A stretch of DNA of 64,000 bases from Methanolobus zinderi (GCF_013388255.1 NZ_CP058215.1:2073332-2137331), one strand, 5' to 3'. Numbered from the stretch's first letter, positions 43,000 through 53,202 are shown. Numbers and translations: made by a program. Notes: generated by a model not told the origin, from the letters alone.

Positions 43000-45873
43000 T
43001 TATATACCATATATCTCATTACCCTTCTTGACCTTCTCGATATCACGCTCGATAACAGAAAGCCTGTTCTTATCGACCTTCATACCTGCAAGGCTCTCAA
43101 TGAACCAGATGGACTTGACGTGATCATCAGGAGTTAGTTTCCAGTCGGGCTTTTCCATATAGAAATCAATTCCTTCGGCATAGTGCAGCAATTCAACCCT
43201 GACATCTTCAGTAATCCAGCCAAGGTCCTCATAGTAAGACAGGATATCAGGAAGATTGTTCCTGCCTGCCAGCTCCATCAAAAACTCAAGCCATTCCATG
43301 CAGAGTTTCATATTGGTGGAATTCTTCATGATATTGGAAAGATGCACGTTCTGGCCAAATCCCTTATAGCTGCGTGCACCCAGCTTTTTCAGTTCGGAAT
43401 CCAGATATTCGGTTACAGAGCCTATGTTCTCCTCGAGTTTATCCTGTCTTGACTCAGAATCCTGTTTGAACTCATCGAAACCCGAAGAAGTTGTTCCGAG
43501 TTCGTCCACAAGAGAACTCACCGACCGAGCCAGTTCCATGGATGTGGACCTTGCCTCCTCCTGGGATTTCTCAATTGCAGAGAAGCGGGTCTCAAATGGC
43601 TCAAGTACCTCCAGCGCATTTTCGATCTGAGAGAACCTTGCGTCGGATTCCTGGGCAGACTCATGCACCTGTACCAGCAGGGCAGTATAGGAATTCACAA
43701 GTTCCGCAACATTTTCTTCTATCCTTGTAAGGCTTGACCTGATATCCTCATTATCGGCCTGCACACTCACCAGTGAGCTTTCGATATTGTAGACCTTTCC
43801 TTCGAGGGCATCCACTTTTCCATCAAGAGACTCGACCTTGCCGGCAGTGCCTGCCAGCAGTTCTTCATTCTCTTTTCCGGATGAGATCAGCGGACCAAAG
43901 CCGGATACTGTTTCTGACAGATCCGAGACATTGCCTTCCACATTCTCGAAACGCGAGAGCATTACTTCAAGCTCTGACCTGAGACCCTCAATATCAGTAG
44001 ACATCTGCCCCATCCGCGCAAGTTCTGATTCCGAAACCGCTTTTGGCTTTTCCACCTCACCTTTTCCGGACTTTTCATTGAGATTATCAGAAAGATCCGA
44101 GAGATTATCAGACAATTCTACAGACAGATCAGACAGACCATCCGCAGATGAATCCGAAGCAATTTCCCCTACCTGATCCCCCACCGGAATTGTCCTCGAT
44201 ATATCCTCACCTGTACCGGGAATTGGAGCTTTCCTCCCTTCATTGTCAAGATCTTCGAAGGGATCGATCCTGTGTTCCTCTTTAAGCTCCATCAGAGGTT
44301 CTGACACTGATGTTACTTTCCGAATATCCCCGGATCCTCCTTCTATATTTTCGTCAAATGGAGAAACACCTGCAGATTCAGGTGCGTGTGCCATACTATC
44401 TTCAAATTTTGGAACATCCGGCCCGACAGTTGACTGGAAAGGATCTGCTTCTGGAGAAGCAGGCTCAGAAAATGGATCATTTGTTGGAATATCTGCATCG
44501 AAAGGAGATTCTCTAAGCTCATCTGCCGATGCTTCCTTATTATCGGTTAATTCATCCATCCTCTCAATCAGACTCTGTCCCTTTGTAAGACTGGCGAACA
44601 CGGACTTTAGTTTTCCGCTGATCCCGTCAAAATGCCTGGCAAGCTCATCAAACTTTACGGATTCACCAATCGAGCTTACAAGGCCTGAGAGATTGGGTTT
44701 TTCTCCCTTGCTGGGCTCATGTTCCGGAAAAGGACTTGAACTTGGAGGAATAAAATCAGGAAACGGACTTGCAGCCTGCTGCCCCGGTCCTGAAAAAGGG
44801 TCCCCTGAATGGCTAGTAGGTCCAGGGAATGGATTCTGAGAAGGTCCTGGAGATTCTGAAAAAGGATTTGAAGGATCTTTCTCAGTATCCGGTGTTGTAT
44901 TGTCTGAAGGAGTGGACTGATCTGAAAATGGATTATCAGTACCAGGAATGGGATTTGTAACAGGATCCGGAGAAGCGGAAGAATCAGAGAATGGGTTAGC
45001 AGAAGGTTCAACATAGTCAGGTAGTTGCCCGTTAAAATTGGGCATAGAAGATGAGAATGGATTATCTGGAGAAGGAGCCTGAGCAAATGGATCTTTTGAA
45101 GGGTCTGCTGTTTCTGGGAAAGGGTTTTCGGGTTCGTCCTTTATTTCAGGGCCCATATTTTCCTGAGGAGGAAACATATCCTGCGGTGCTTCCTCCGGAA
45201 AAGGAGCGTGATTCTGGAAAGGATCATCTGGAATATTACTTCCTTCAGGAGCTGAAGTCTCAGGAGAAGGTTCAGGAGAAAAAGCAGGCTTTTCAAATAG
45301 TCCCGGTGCGGAGTTCAGAGCTTCTACTGCAGGCTTGACTTCCGCAGCTTCCTCATCCCCATCACCAGGCAACACTGGTTTGAACAGCGGAGGAGGAGAT
45401 TTTCTTGATTTCTTTTTAGGAGCTTCAGGATTTTCAGTAGGAATATTTCCTGAAACCGGCGGATTATTAATGATATCATCGATGTTAATTGAATCAGAAG
45501 ATGGAGCACCTTCATTTGCAGTGATTTGCTCGGTGTTGTTCCCCGGCTGCATAAATGGAGGAAGGTCATCCACATGTGACTGTGGTGATCCCTGATTTTG
45601 ATCTCCGGCAGAGCTGATTTCAGACAGGTCTGCTATATTTCCAAAACCAGGAGGAGCTGACTGTTGGCTTTGTTCATCAGGCATCCCTGATTGAGAAGGG
45701 AATTCCGGTTTGATCTCTTCCATGGGAGTTTCGGAGAATGCATTGGCAAGTATGTCAGGAATAGATGGTTTTGTACCGGTTTTCTCAGAACCCGGGTTAT
45801 CGGGACCGGCTCCTTCCGCTTCAGACGATTCCTTACCGGAATTCTTTTTTACTTCCCAGGGAAACTCACTCAT
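43000..45873 (-). CDS. Large NPF/DPF-repeat protein with a C-terminal FlaD/E-type archaellum domain
   Basis: 957 residues from the ATG at 45873 (an in-frame TTG at 45882 is possible). Three parts. Residues ~1-400: disordered, Pro/Ser-rich, with about 20 short repeats of the form (N/D)PF with S, P or G next to it (NPFSDSS, NPFPGP, DPFSGP, NPFSESP), spaced 10-20 apart. Residues ~400-820: acidic linkers and a long coiled coil (MSTDIEGLRSELEVMLSRF, GKVESLDGKVDALEGKVYNI). Residues ~820-957: YKGFGQNVHLSNIMKNSTN, KLCMEWLEFLMELAGR, LSYYEDLGWITEDVR and a final helix, the FlaD/FlaE (ArlD/E) accessory domain of archaella. No archaellum genes are in the window. It lies next to a pilin and DUF4013 gene. 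It may tie motility or sensing to a cell-surface machine. Confidence 0.8.
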   Translation of the reverse strand: MSEFPWEVKKNSGKESSEAEGAGPDNPGSEKTGTKPSIPDILANAFSETPMEEIKPEFPSQSGMPDEQSQQSAPPGFGNIADLSEISSAGDQNQGSPQSHVDDLPPFMQPGNNTEQITANEGAPSSDSINIDDIINNPPVSGNIPTENPEAPKKKSRKSPPPLFKPVLPGDGDEEAAEVKPAVEALNSAPGLFEKPAFSPEPSPETSAPEGSNIPDDPFQNHAPFPEEAPQDMFPPQENMGPEIKDEPENPFPETADPSKDPFAQAPSPDNPFSSSMPNFNGQLPDYVEPSANPFSDSSASPDPVTNPIPGTDNPFSDQSTPSDNTTPDTEKDPSNPFSESPGPSQNPFPGPTSHSGDPFSGPGQQAASPFPDFIPPSSSPFPEHEPSKGEKPNLSGLVSSIGESVKFDELARHFDGISGKLKSVFASLTKGQSLIERMDELTDNKEASADELRESPFDADIPTNDPFSEPASPEADPFQSTVGPDVPKFEDSMAHAPESAGVSPFDENIEGGSGDIRKVTSVSEPLMELKEEHRIDPFEDLDNEGRKAPIPGTGEDISRTIPVGDQVGEIASDSSADGLSDLSVELSDNLSDLSDNLNEKSGKGEVEKPKAVSESELARMGQMSTDIEGLRSELEVMLSRFENVEGNVSDLSETVSGFGPLISSGKENEELLAGTAGKVESLDGKVDALEGKVYNIESSLVSVQADNEDIRSSLTRIEENVAELVNSYTALLVQVHESAQESDARFSQIENALEVLEPFETRFSAIEKSQEEARSTSMELARSVSSLVDELGTTSSGFDEFKQDSESRQDKLEENIGSVTEYLDSELKKLGARSYKGFGQNVHLSNIMKNSTNMKLCMEWLEFLMELAGRNNLPDILSYYEDLGWITEDVRVELLHYAEGIDFYMEKPDWKLTPDDHVKSIWFIESLAGMKVDKNRLSVIERDIEKVKKGNEIYGI

Positions 45874-45929
45874 AGAAATCAACTACAACAGGAAAAACTA
45901 ATCGCTATTAGACAATTATATATCTCATT

Positions 45930-45940
45930 TTTATATAAAA
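45930..45940 (-). promoter_or_regulatory. TATA box of the NPF-repeat/FlaD-E gene
   Basis: TTTTATATAAA on the minus strand, ~60 bp before the ATG at 45873. A palindrome, GATATTCCCGGAAATATC, is at about 45963-45980 just upstream and could be an operator. Confidence 0.45.
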
Positions 45941-46004
45941 TTTGCTATTGAACATGGAGAAGGATATTCCCGGAAATATCTAAGTTCAACTCAACGGAAT
46001 AAAA

Positions 46005-46110
46005 CCATTAAAAAAGAGTGTAGGCGCACGGGAATAATTGAGGGAATGGACGAGAGATAAAGGATGAAATTTGTGCTAAAATTCATTTGCTGTGAGTTTG
46101 TGCGCCTAAC
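46005..46110 (-). ncRNA. Candidate small RNA with closing stem and poly-U tail
   Basis: On the minus strand TAGGCGCAC (46108-46100) pairs with GTGCGCCTA (46029-46021), closing a ~70 nt interior that has one imperfect hairpin (ATGAATTTT/AAATTTCAT). Right after the closing stem comes CACTCTTTTTTAA, a T-run like a terminator. A TATA box (TTATATAT, 46137-46130) sits the right distance before the 5' end. The gene downstream has its own TATA box at 45930, so this seems to be an independent RNA rather than a leader. I do not match it to a known family. Confidence 0.5.
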
Positions 46111-46129
46111 TGTGCATAGGAAATAATAA

Positions 46130-46137
46130 TATATAAG
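46130..46137 (-). promoter_or_regulatory. TATA box for the candidate small RNA
   Basis: CCTTATATATTATT on the minus strand, with the box about 25 bp before the predicted RNA 5' end at ~46110. Confidence 0.45.
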
Positions 46138-46315
46138 GATTTCTCACGACACTCTAAACCATATAATATGATGAAGGCATGATGAGACCTATTTTTGAGT
46201 TCTAGTTAATTTTTTATATCTGTGCACTGGAACTAAAAAAACATGATTAAGATACTAAAAAGTAAAGATACTCAAAAAAGGTTCCTGAGAATAAAATCAG
46301 AAACCCGAGATATGA

Positions 46316-47485
46316 TCACAGTCTGGAAACTCTGGCATTGTTTACAGAATATTCAACCATGTTTTCAATATCCACTTTTTCTTCTTCGATCGGAAGAGAA
46401 GTGGATTTGGCTTTTACCTCCGGACGCTCGGGAACCGCCAGACAGCTTCCTGCCTGCATTATGGAAATATCGAAAGTGCCTATTTTCTTTGCTATATCTA
46501 TTATCTCATTCTTGTCAAGACCGATGAGCGGATGATAGATAGGAGCACAGATCCCGTATATCTCAGCATACATGTTCGCTGCAGTCTGAGAGGCAACCTG
46601 ACCAAGAGATGAGCCTGTGACTATACCTGAAGCACCTTCTTTTTTCATGATCTCAAATGCGATCCTGTACATGGTACGCTTGCAGAGCACACAGGTCTTA
46701 CCCCTTTCACATTTGTCGATGAAGGCTTCAAGATTGCGACCATTGGGAACCTCATATATTTTCAACGGATGACCCGGGCACCATTTCTGAAGCTGCTCAA
46801 TACAATCCATTGTCCTCTGTCTTGCACGTTCAGTGCTGAAGGGTTCATTGTTACAGTAGATAGGAACGATCTCCACGCCCCGCTTCATCAGAAGCCATGT
46901 AGCCACCGGGGAATCGATACCACCTGATACGAGAGCCACCATCTTGCCCTGCGTACCGATCGGCAGGCCACCCACACCATCCACGGTTTCCGTGTAAACG
47001 TATGCATGGTTCTGACGCATCTCCACGAATATCTCCCTGTCAGGGTTTGTCAGATCCACCGAAGGCTCGATACCCTTTGATTCAAGCATCGTCCATACCG
47101 CATCGCCACATTTTCTTGCAAGGTCATTGGACGAAAAATCATGATTTCCCGTACGCTTTGCCCTTATAGCAAAGGATTCATCAGGCCCTACAAAACCATC
47201 CGCCACTGTTGCACACATCTTTGATGCGGACTCGATCGTAGGATCTGTGGTATAGGCAGGAGATGTGGAAACAACCCCAAAGACATCTGCTGCAGACCGG
47301 GCTGCATCGGGATCGGAGCTATGTACGAATATTCTGCCCCATTCACGGCTTATCCCGGAATAGGATACACCGTTCTGTTTGAGCATTGCCTCAATATTGC
47401 TCATCAATATCTTCTCGTACCAGTTCCTGACACCGGTGCTCTTCAGGGCCAGTTCTCCATACCTGACAATAATTATATCGAACAT
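46316..47485 (-). CDS. thiI: tRNA 4-thiouridine synthase ThiI (archaeal, no rhodanese domain)
   Basis: 389 residues. N-terminal ferredoxin-like and THUMP domains (about 1-165) bind tRNA; the adenylating PP-loop is SGGIDSPVATW near residue 180. CVLCKRTMY (about 264-272) has the CxxC pair and AGSCLAVPERP near 345 the third Cys. In archaeal ThiI lacking a rhodanese domain these three cysteines hold an iron-sulfur cluster that delivers sulfur. It makes s4U at position 8 of tRNA. The gene is followed by a ~200 bp spacer before the next feature. Confidence 0.95.
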   Translation of the reverse strand: MFDIIIVRYGELALKSTGVRNWYEKILMSNIEAMLKQNGVSYSGISREWGRIFVHSSDPDAARSAADVFGVVSTSPAYTTDPTIESASKMCATVADGFVGPDESFAIRAKRTGNHDFSSNDLARKCGDAVWTMLESKGIEPSVDLTNPDREIFVEMRQNHAYVYTETVDGVGGLPIGTQGKMVALVSGGIDSPVATWLLMKRGVEIVPIYCNNEPFSTERARQRTMDCIEQLQKWCPGHPLKIYEVPNGRNLEAFIDKCERGKTCVLCKRTMYRIAFEIMKKEGASGIVTGSSLGQVASQTAANMYAEIYGICAPIYHPLIGLDKNEIIDIAKKIGTFDISIMQAGSCLAVPERPEVKAKSTSLPIEEEKVDIENMVEYSVNNARVSRL

Positions 47486-47583
47486 AAGTTTACCATTCCG
47501 GAAACATCAATTAAGTATATTTAAGAGGGCAATCCTTGCCACATATATCGAAAGTAAGCTAGATGACAATTGAGAACACAATC

Positions 47584-47886
47584 TCACCTGTGTATCCTGA
47601 AGTCAGTGAATTTCCCCGAATAGGAAGACCAGTTGACATCAAGATCTTTCACGGCCGCATGTGAGGGACCTTCTCCCAGCAGTCCCAGCAGTTTCTCAAT
47701 ATCGGCACGCTTACCTTCCGCTACTACTTCCACCCTGCCATCCGGAAGGTTCTTCGCAAAGCCTGTAAGCCCGAGCTCCGTAGCATTATCTACAGTGAAC
47801 TTACGAAAATATACTCCCTGCACTCTCCCGGAAACAAGAATAGTTGCAGAGGCATGTGCCTCCGCATTTGTGTTTACATCCTGCAT
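47584..47886 (-). CDS. acyP: Acylphosphatase
   Basis: 100 residues. ILVSGRVQGVYFRKFTVDNA holds the catalytic Arg and the phosphate-binding loop, and GFAKNLPDGRVEVVAEG has the catalytic Asn with the second signature. It hydrolyses acyl phosphates such as acetyl phosphate and carbamoyl phosphate. The start ATG is at 47886, 21 bp after the stop of thrS on the same strand, so the two are one operon with thiI further on. Confidence 0.95.
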   Translation of the reverse strand: MQDVNTNAEAHASATILVSGRVQGVYFRKFTVDNATELGLTGFAKNLPDGRVEVVAEGKRADIEKLLGLLGEGPSHAAVKDLDVNWSSYSGKFTDFRIHR

Positions 47887-47907
47887 ACAGCTTAATTTAT
47901 CTGTGAA

Positions 47908-49818
47908 TTATAAGAACTTTGGCCTTGAGGACAGAAGTTTTGCAAGGGGCAGACCCTTGTAAGGCATTCCCTGCACCTCTGACTGTATCCTGGCATTGAG
48001 CTCTTTTGCTGTCATTTCAACCTTCTTCGGTTTTTTGGCCTGGGATTCCGCTCTGAGAGTCACATTGATATTGCCGGTCTCGACCTCCTTATCACCGACA
48101 ACGACCACATAGGGCACCCATTCGCGGCCTGCTTCACGGACTTTCTTACCCACGGTATCCTCGCGGTCATCGATGTCAACACGGCAGTCAAGCTGATCCG
48201 CTACCTGTAATGCAAAGTCCATATGCTTTTCCGAGATAGGAATTATCCTCACCTGGGTCGGAGAGAGCCAGACCGGAAGCATCGGAACTTCACCTGCTTC
48301 AGCCTTCATGGCCTCTTTCTCAAGCAGCCCGTAGATACAGCGCTCGATGGCACCACTTGGAGAGCAGTGAAGTATTATTGGTCTCTTTGCGGATCCGTCC
48401 GTGTCGATATAGTTGATATCATACCTTTCCGCATTCTCGACATCTATCTGGACGGTTGAAAGTGCACTTGCCTTTGCGAGAGCATCCACGAAGTTAAACT
48501 CGAACTTGAGAACGAAATAGAAGAATCTGGTATCCCACATCTCCACAAGTACGGGTTTGTCCACGGTTCTTGCAAGGTTTGTTATGAAATCCTTGTTCTC
48601 TTCATAGAAATCCCTGGTAAATCTGATGGCAACTTCAAAATCATCTACCTTGATGCCCACCTTATCGAGCACCGAGATGCACATATTATATTGGTCATCA
48701 AACTGTGAGACTGCCTGCTCCATATCAGTACAGAGACTGTGCATATCCGGCATTGTGAACGCACGCAGACGTCTGAGACCAACAAGTTCCCCGCGCTGTT
48801 CCTTACGGAAACTGTAGCGAGTCATCTCGATCATCTTCATTGGCAGGTTCTTGTAGGAAATCGTCATGTCATGGTTCATGAGGAACTGACCGAAACATGC
48901 GGCAAATCTCAAAAACATGTTCCTTTTATCGGACTCAATCGAGTACTGGCGTGCCGGGAACCTGTCAAGGTACTTCTTCAGAGTTGGATGTTCCATATCA
49001 TACATCAGTGGGGTCTCAACCTCCATGGCACCCACTTTATAGGACTCATCCAGCACATAGTCCTCCAGCAATGACTTGATCAGCCTGCCTTTGGGATAGT
49101 AACGCATGTTACCCGAATCAGACCCGGGTTCATAGTCTGCGATCTCTAGCCTGCGCATTAGATCCACATGAGGAGGAGCCCTTTCCACAGCCCTTTGTTT
49201 CGATATCTCGTAATTGACAAACTTCTTGAGGTTCTCATGTCCTTTAAAGTCAAAATCATCGGTACTGTGAAGTTCACCGTCAGGAGTGAGAATATGCCAG
49301 TATGATCTAGCTGTACTTTCCGCTTTAAGTGCTTCGGAAACAACTTCTTCCTTTTCCTCCGAAACAAGCACGCCTTCTCCGCAGCTCACGGACCTGCCTT
49401 CAGGCACAATTGACCGGGAAAGTTCGGACAGCGGGTGTCCCTTACAGCTGATCTTAAAGGCTTTATACCATCCAAAGGGTGCTCTTTTAATATTGAAACC
49501 CCCGGAGAGTTCCTTTTCAATACTTTTCAGAACAGAGACAGCGACCTTCGGGGATGAAAGATCGGAGCTGAGGTGTGCATACGGATAAAGCATAATGTTC
49601 TCTGCTTTAACCTGCCCTGCAACGTTTCTTATTTCATTGACAGCCCTTTCTACAATCTCTTCCACACCGGACTCATCAACCTTCTCGACTGCGATAAAAG
49701 CGGTAAGGGCCTCATCAAGCCTGCCGGATCTGAATGACTCTTCAATCTTTTCAGCAACCGGGGTACTTTTTTTGACCTCGTATTCTATGTAATCGGAATG
49801 AATTAACAGCAATTGCAT
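47908..49818 (-). CDS. thrS: Threonyl-tRNA synthetase, archaeal type
   Basis: 636 residues. The N-terminal ~140 residues form the archaeal editing domain related to D-amino-acid deacylases ([41 protein letters not shown]), followed by the class II catalytic core with motif 2 [14 protein letters not shown], motif 3 [19 protein letters not shown] and an anticodon-binding domain ([16 protein letters not shown]). It charges tRNA-Thr and clears Ser-tRNA-Thr. The length and order are normal. It is the first gene of an operon with acylphosphatase. Confidence 0.96.
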   Translation of the reverse strand: MQLLLIHSDYIEYEVKKSTPVAEKIEESFRSGRLDEALTAFIAVEKVDESGVEEIVERAVNEIRNVAGQVKAENIMLYPYAHLSSDLSSPKVAVSVLKSIEKELSGGFNIKRAPFGWYKAFKISCKGHPLSELSRSIVPEGRSVSCGEGVLVSEEKEEVVSEALKAESTARSYWHILTPDGELHSTDDFDFKGHENLKKFVNYEISKQRAVERAPPHVDLMRRLEIADYEPGSDSGNMRYYPKGRLIKSLLEDYVLDESYKVGAMEVETPLMYDMEHPTLKKYLDRFPARQYSIESDKRNMFLRFAACFGQFLMNHDMTISYKNLPMKMIEMTRYSFRKEQRGELVGLRRLRAFTMPDMHSLCTDMEQAVSQFDDQYNMCISVLDKVGIKVDDFEVAIRFTRDFYEENKDFITNLARTVDKPVLVEMWDTRFFYFVLKFEFNFVDALAKASALSTVQIDVENAERYDINYIDTDGSAKRPIILHCSPSGAIERCIYGLLEKEAMKAEAGEVPMLPVWLSPTQVRIIPISEKHMDFALQVADQLDCRVDIDDREDTVGKKVREAGREWVPYVVVVGDKEVETGNINVTLRAESQAKKPKKVEMTAKELNARIQSEVQGMPYKGLPLAKLLSSRPKFL

Positions 49819-49917
49819 GAGTTCACCTTTCAGATAAATGCTAACTTAAATCAGACCATTCCTTATTAATCTTTTCAGGTTTGCCGGGAAAATGGCGTAA
49901 GGCAAAAAAGGGAAATA

Positions 49918-51015
49918 TCAGTCAGATGTTTCGGTTTCCGAATGTGGTGATACATTATCAGGATAAGCGTAAACATCAGACCCTTCATCCACATATACCC
50001 GGTAACCGGCTACAATGGCACCAAGAAGTATTGGTGCAGCAAAGAATCCTGCTATACCGCCCACAAAGGCACCGCCAAGAAAAGCAAGCAGAATCAGTAA
50101 AGGATGGATATGCGATTTCAGGCTTGCAAGATATGGGCGCAGGAAAAGCTCAGGCGGAACATAGATCACTATCGATGCTACCACGAAAAACACTACTGCA
50201 CTTTCGAGACCCTGATCAAGATAGCGGTATACTGAAAGAGCCAGCAGGACCATATATCCCGCAAACATCGGTATCACAGATGCTATGAATATAAGGGCCG
50301 ACAGTGCCAGTATGTTGGGAAAGCCGAATGCATAGAAGACGATCAACGACAGCAGGCTTACTACAAGTGCTGCCGATGCGTTTCCTATAAAAATACCCTG
50401 CAGAATGATATCAAGATGCTCGAAATACCTGATCGCCGAATTTTTCCATTGTGAGGGGACAATATTTATTACTGCATTGTAGAATTTATGGCCATCAGCC
50501 AGCAGGAAATAGCACACAATAATTGCTACTATAAGATTAAGACCAAACATCATCAGATTCCATGCATAGGAAAAAATTCCTGCATTGCCTATCAGTGATA
50601 AGAAGGAAGTTGAGAAATCCCATATCAATTGTTCTACATTATCGGTGTAACTGGGAGGAATATCAATCGTCCTGAAAGTATCAAGCAAAAAGTTCAGTAC
50701 CTCTGCCTGATTCTCGATGATCCAGCCGATCTGTCGGAATATCTCGAACAGACCTGAACCTATAATGAAAACCACAGGCACAACAATAAACATTGTTGCG
50801 ATCAAAGCTCCCATGCGTGGAAACCTGCCAAGTTTGTGGAATATAGGCCTGGAAATGTATGCGAACACAAGCCCCAGAACCAGACCATCTGCAAGGGGCA
50901 GAAATATGAATATCTGTATGATCAGAAGTAAAAGAAAGAAAGCACCTATGGCTATCTTCCATTTGGAGTCAAGTATACGTGACACGCCGTCCTTTTGAGT
51001 AAAATCTGCCTTCAT
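49918..51015 (-). CDS. AI-2E family transporter (UPF0118 type)
   Basis: 365 residues from the ATG at 51015; the ATG at 51030 would add five. About eight hydrophobic helices with a central soluble segment. FLPLADGLVLGLVFAYISRPIF near the N-terminus and the C-terminal LLILLAFLGGAFVGGIAGFFAAPILLGAI are the family's marks. Members export or antiport small molecules and ions (AI-2 in E. coli YdgG/TqsA; Na+/H+ in others); the cargo here is unknown. It stands alone, convergent with nothing and between two same-strand genes. Confidence 0.9.
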   Translation of the reverse strand: MKADFTQKDGVSRILDSKWKIAIGAFFLLLLIIQIFIFLPLADGLVLGLVFAYISRPIFHKLGRFPRMGALIATMFIVVPVVFIIGSGLFEIFRQIGWIIENQAEVLNFLLDTFRTIDIPPSYTDNVEQLIWDFSTSFLSLIGNAGIFSYAWNLMMFGLNLIVAIIVCYFLLADGHKFYNAVINIVPSQWKNSAIRYFEHLDIILQGIFIGNASAALVVSLLSLIVFYAFGFPNILALSALIFIASVIPMFAGYMVLLALSVYRYLDQGLESAVVFFVVASIVIYVPPELFLRPYLASLKSHIHPLLILLAFLGGAFVGGIAGFFAAPILLGAIVAGYRVYVDEGSDVYAYPDNVSPHSETETSD

Positions 51016-51112
51016 TCTGTAATATCCCACAATGTATAGATTGCATATTATAATATTCTCGATCTATTAATAACCACCGTACAACCCACATAACAAATGT
51101 ATTTATAAGTTT

Positions 51113-53098
51113 TTAAAGTTTACTTTGATATTTTACAACAACACATGAATCAGTGCATTTCCCACAGGATGTGCAACCCTCACCTATGATGATGCCTTTT
51201 CCTGCATCAAGGCTGATAAATCCCCGTGGACAGGCATTGATGCATATTCCACACTCTGTGCACTTGTGATTTCTTAACAGTTGTATTGAAGCTTCTTTAA
51301 ATAGAGCTTCCGCTTTTTCCCTGGTCTCCGAATTTACTACCATACTGCCCGAGGAGAATATCTTCACAGTTGAAGAATACCTTTCGGTGAACAGCAGACC
51401 TAATTCCTCTGAAAGACTGGTTTTTCCCAGGATATTCATGATATTGGCAGTCCTTTTCATGGAAAGACCACTGATTGCCCCCTCGATAGTATAACCACTG
51501 GCCTTGCAGGGAGAAATACCCGAAGTTATCTTAATATCAAAAAAACTCTCGGGAATTTCAAAAGAGGCGGATATTCCCATCTCTTTACATAGCTTGATCA
51601 TCTTTGGAGGAAGTTCTTTCCAGCGCCACATACCATGAGCTACAAACTCTTCAGGCATACCTGCTCCTTTAGCCCAGCCCAGAAGGAAAGAATGCCAGCG
51701 ACCGTAAAGTTCGGGGTGCAGATCCTTCAGACGCATGTACTCTGCGGAAAGTGCAGCAGGGCACAGGTAACAGCCCACCCTTTCAAATCCCATATCATAA
51801 AGAGGATTATACTGCAAGCCTCGCCAGTAAATATATAGCCAGACTTCTATTGCCCTCCAGTCCTTTATCGGAAAAATGTTGAGCTGCCCCGGTACAAAGG
51901 GATTGTTCTCACTGGTGGCGATCTTTGACCTGCTGAAAGATTCATACTTCCTTTTACCGTCAATGGTCAGACAAACTGGAGCAGTTTCCAGACACTGTTC
52001 CATAGCCTCGTTCGCAGGTGCAAGCTTGCAGATCTTACAGCACCACCTGAAATCTTTTGCAGGAGGGCCAAAGGTTTCCACATTATCCCAGAATCCAGTG
52101 GATGCTTTTTTTTCTATCAGTTCGATGCCATTATTACTGCAATATTCATGTACAAAATCCACGGTTTCCGGGAATTCAATACCCGTATTCAGGAAAAACG
52201 CCTTAACATCCCTCTTCCGAAGAGCGCTTGTAACCAGGTCCAGTATCACAAGACTATCTTTTCCACCACTGAATGAGACATTTACAGGAAGTGATCTGTA
52301 ATGCTTCTGGTTTGCTATCCCCTTAATCGTGTTCATGGCATTTTTACCGAGGGTCCTCAGATATTGTACGTTTGCAGCTATCACCTCATCCATTGTCGAA
52401 AACCGGGAATTTAGGGCAACTTTCTGTGAATCCAGTTTCCGTACCTTCAGGACCGGACCTTCATATTTCCGGAAGTCTTCCGCATCACAGTATGCTACTC
52501 CATAGCCTGTCAGGTTTTCAGAAACAACAAGTATATAGTCTCCGCTTTTTATGCCAGCAGACATGTTCTCGATCATATCAGAACTAAGTTTTTTTCCGTT
52601 CAGATGTTTCCTGCTTTTCTTTATAGTGACGACTTTATTGCTGCAATGACAAAGAAGTATTTTAGCACCCTGAACCATCGGCTCGAAAGTGTAATCCATT
52701 AACTGCAAATCAAACCTCAGGATGCCAAAGAACAGACCATCCACAATAACCTCATCGGTCTTGTCATCCCCGGGGATTTTGTTCAGCAGCACAATGCGTT
52801 CATCAATGGGATCACAGGAAAAAGACTTCATTAGCTGTTCATGAAGAACCTGCCTTTCATAAGGAGAGCAAAACCTCACATCCGCGGGTTGGGATAAGGA
52901 AATCTTTAGTCCGTTTTCCCCGCAACTGCAGCATTTTTCTTCGATAAGAGGAACGTTACACCCGTCACACCAGAAAATAAAATCCTTTTCATTATCCGCA
53001 TGTCTTGGGCTTGAGTTTTTCGACCTGCGTCCTTTAGAACCAGCACCGGAAAAACTGCTTTTTGAGGTTTTACGTCTATAAGATCTGCTTTTATTCAT
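51113..53098 (-). CDS. PUA/PAPS-reductase-like iron-sulfur protein
   Basis: 661 residues. Order: basic Ser-rich start, zinc ribbon FWCDGC ... EEKCCSCGENG (about 43-65), a PUA RNA-binding domain (about 110-220, MVQGAKILLCHCSNKV, GIKSGDYILVVSENLTGYG), a PP-loop of the PAPS reductase/sulfurtransferase family NVSFSGGKDSLVILDLV (about 273-290) with CCKICKLAPA and the late GCYLCPAA cysteines, and at the C-terminus two 4Fe-4S motifs, CTECGICINACPRG and CTSCGKCTDSC. Methanogens carry this chimera widely. The PUA domain points to RNA, the PP-loop to adenylation/sulfur transfer and the clusters to electron or sulfur supply, so a thiolating enzyme is likely; substrate not known. Confidence 0.9.
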   Translation of the reverse strand: MNKSRSYRRKTSKSSFSGAGSKGRRSKNSSPRHADNEKDFIFWCDGCNVPLIEEKCCSCGENGLKISLSQPADVRFCSPYERQVLHEQLMKSFSCDPIDERIVLLNKIPGDDKTDEVIVDGLFFGILRFDLQLMDYTFEPMVQGAKILLCHCSNKVVTIKKSRKHLNGKKLSSDMIENMSAGIKSGDYILVVSENLTGYGVAYCDAEDFRKYEGPVLKVRKLDSQKVALNSRFSTMDEVIAANVQYLRTLGKNAMNTIKGIANQKHYRSLPVNVSFSGGKDSLVILDLVTSALRKRDVKAFFLNTGIEFPETVDFVHEYCSNNGIELIEKKASTGFWDNVETFGPPAKDFRWCCKICKLAPANEAMEQCLETAPVCLTIDGKRKYESFSRSKIATSENNPFVPGQLNIFPIKDWRAIEVWLYIYWRGLQYNPLYDMGFERVGCYLCPAALSAEYMRLKDLHPELYGRWHSFLLGWAKGAGMPEEFVAHGMWRWKELPPKMIKLCKEMGISASFEIPESFFDIKITSGISPCKASGYTIEGAISGLSMKRTANIMNILGKTSLSEELGLLFTERYSSTVKIFSSGSMVVNSETREKAEALFKEASIQLLRNHKCTECGICINACPRGFISLDAGKGIIIGEGCTSCGKCTDSCVVVKYQSKL

Positions 53099-53202
53099 TG
53101 AACCTGTACCATTTGTTACTTCACTTAGAGGATAATAAAATTATAAAATAAGAATTCAGTCCGCAGAAGCGGACCATGTTTTACTGTATAGAGAGCCGGA
53201 GT

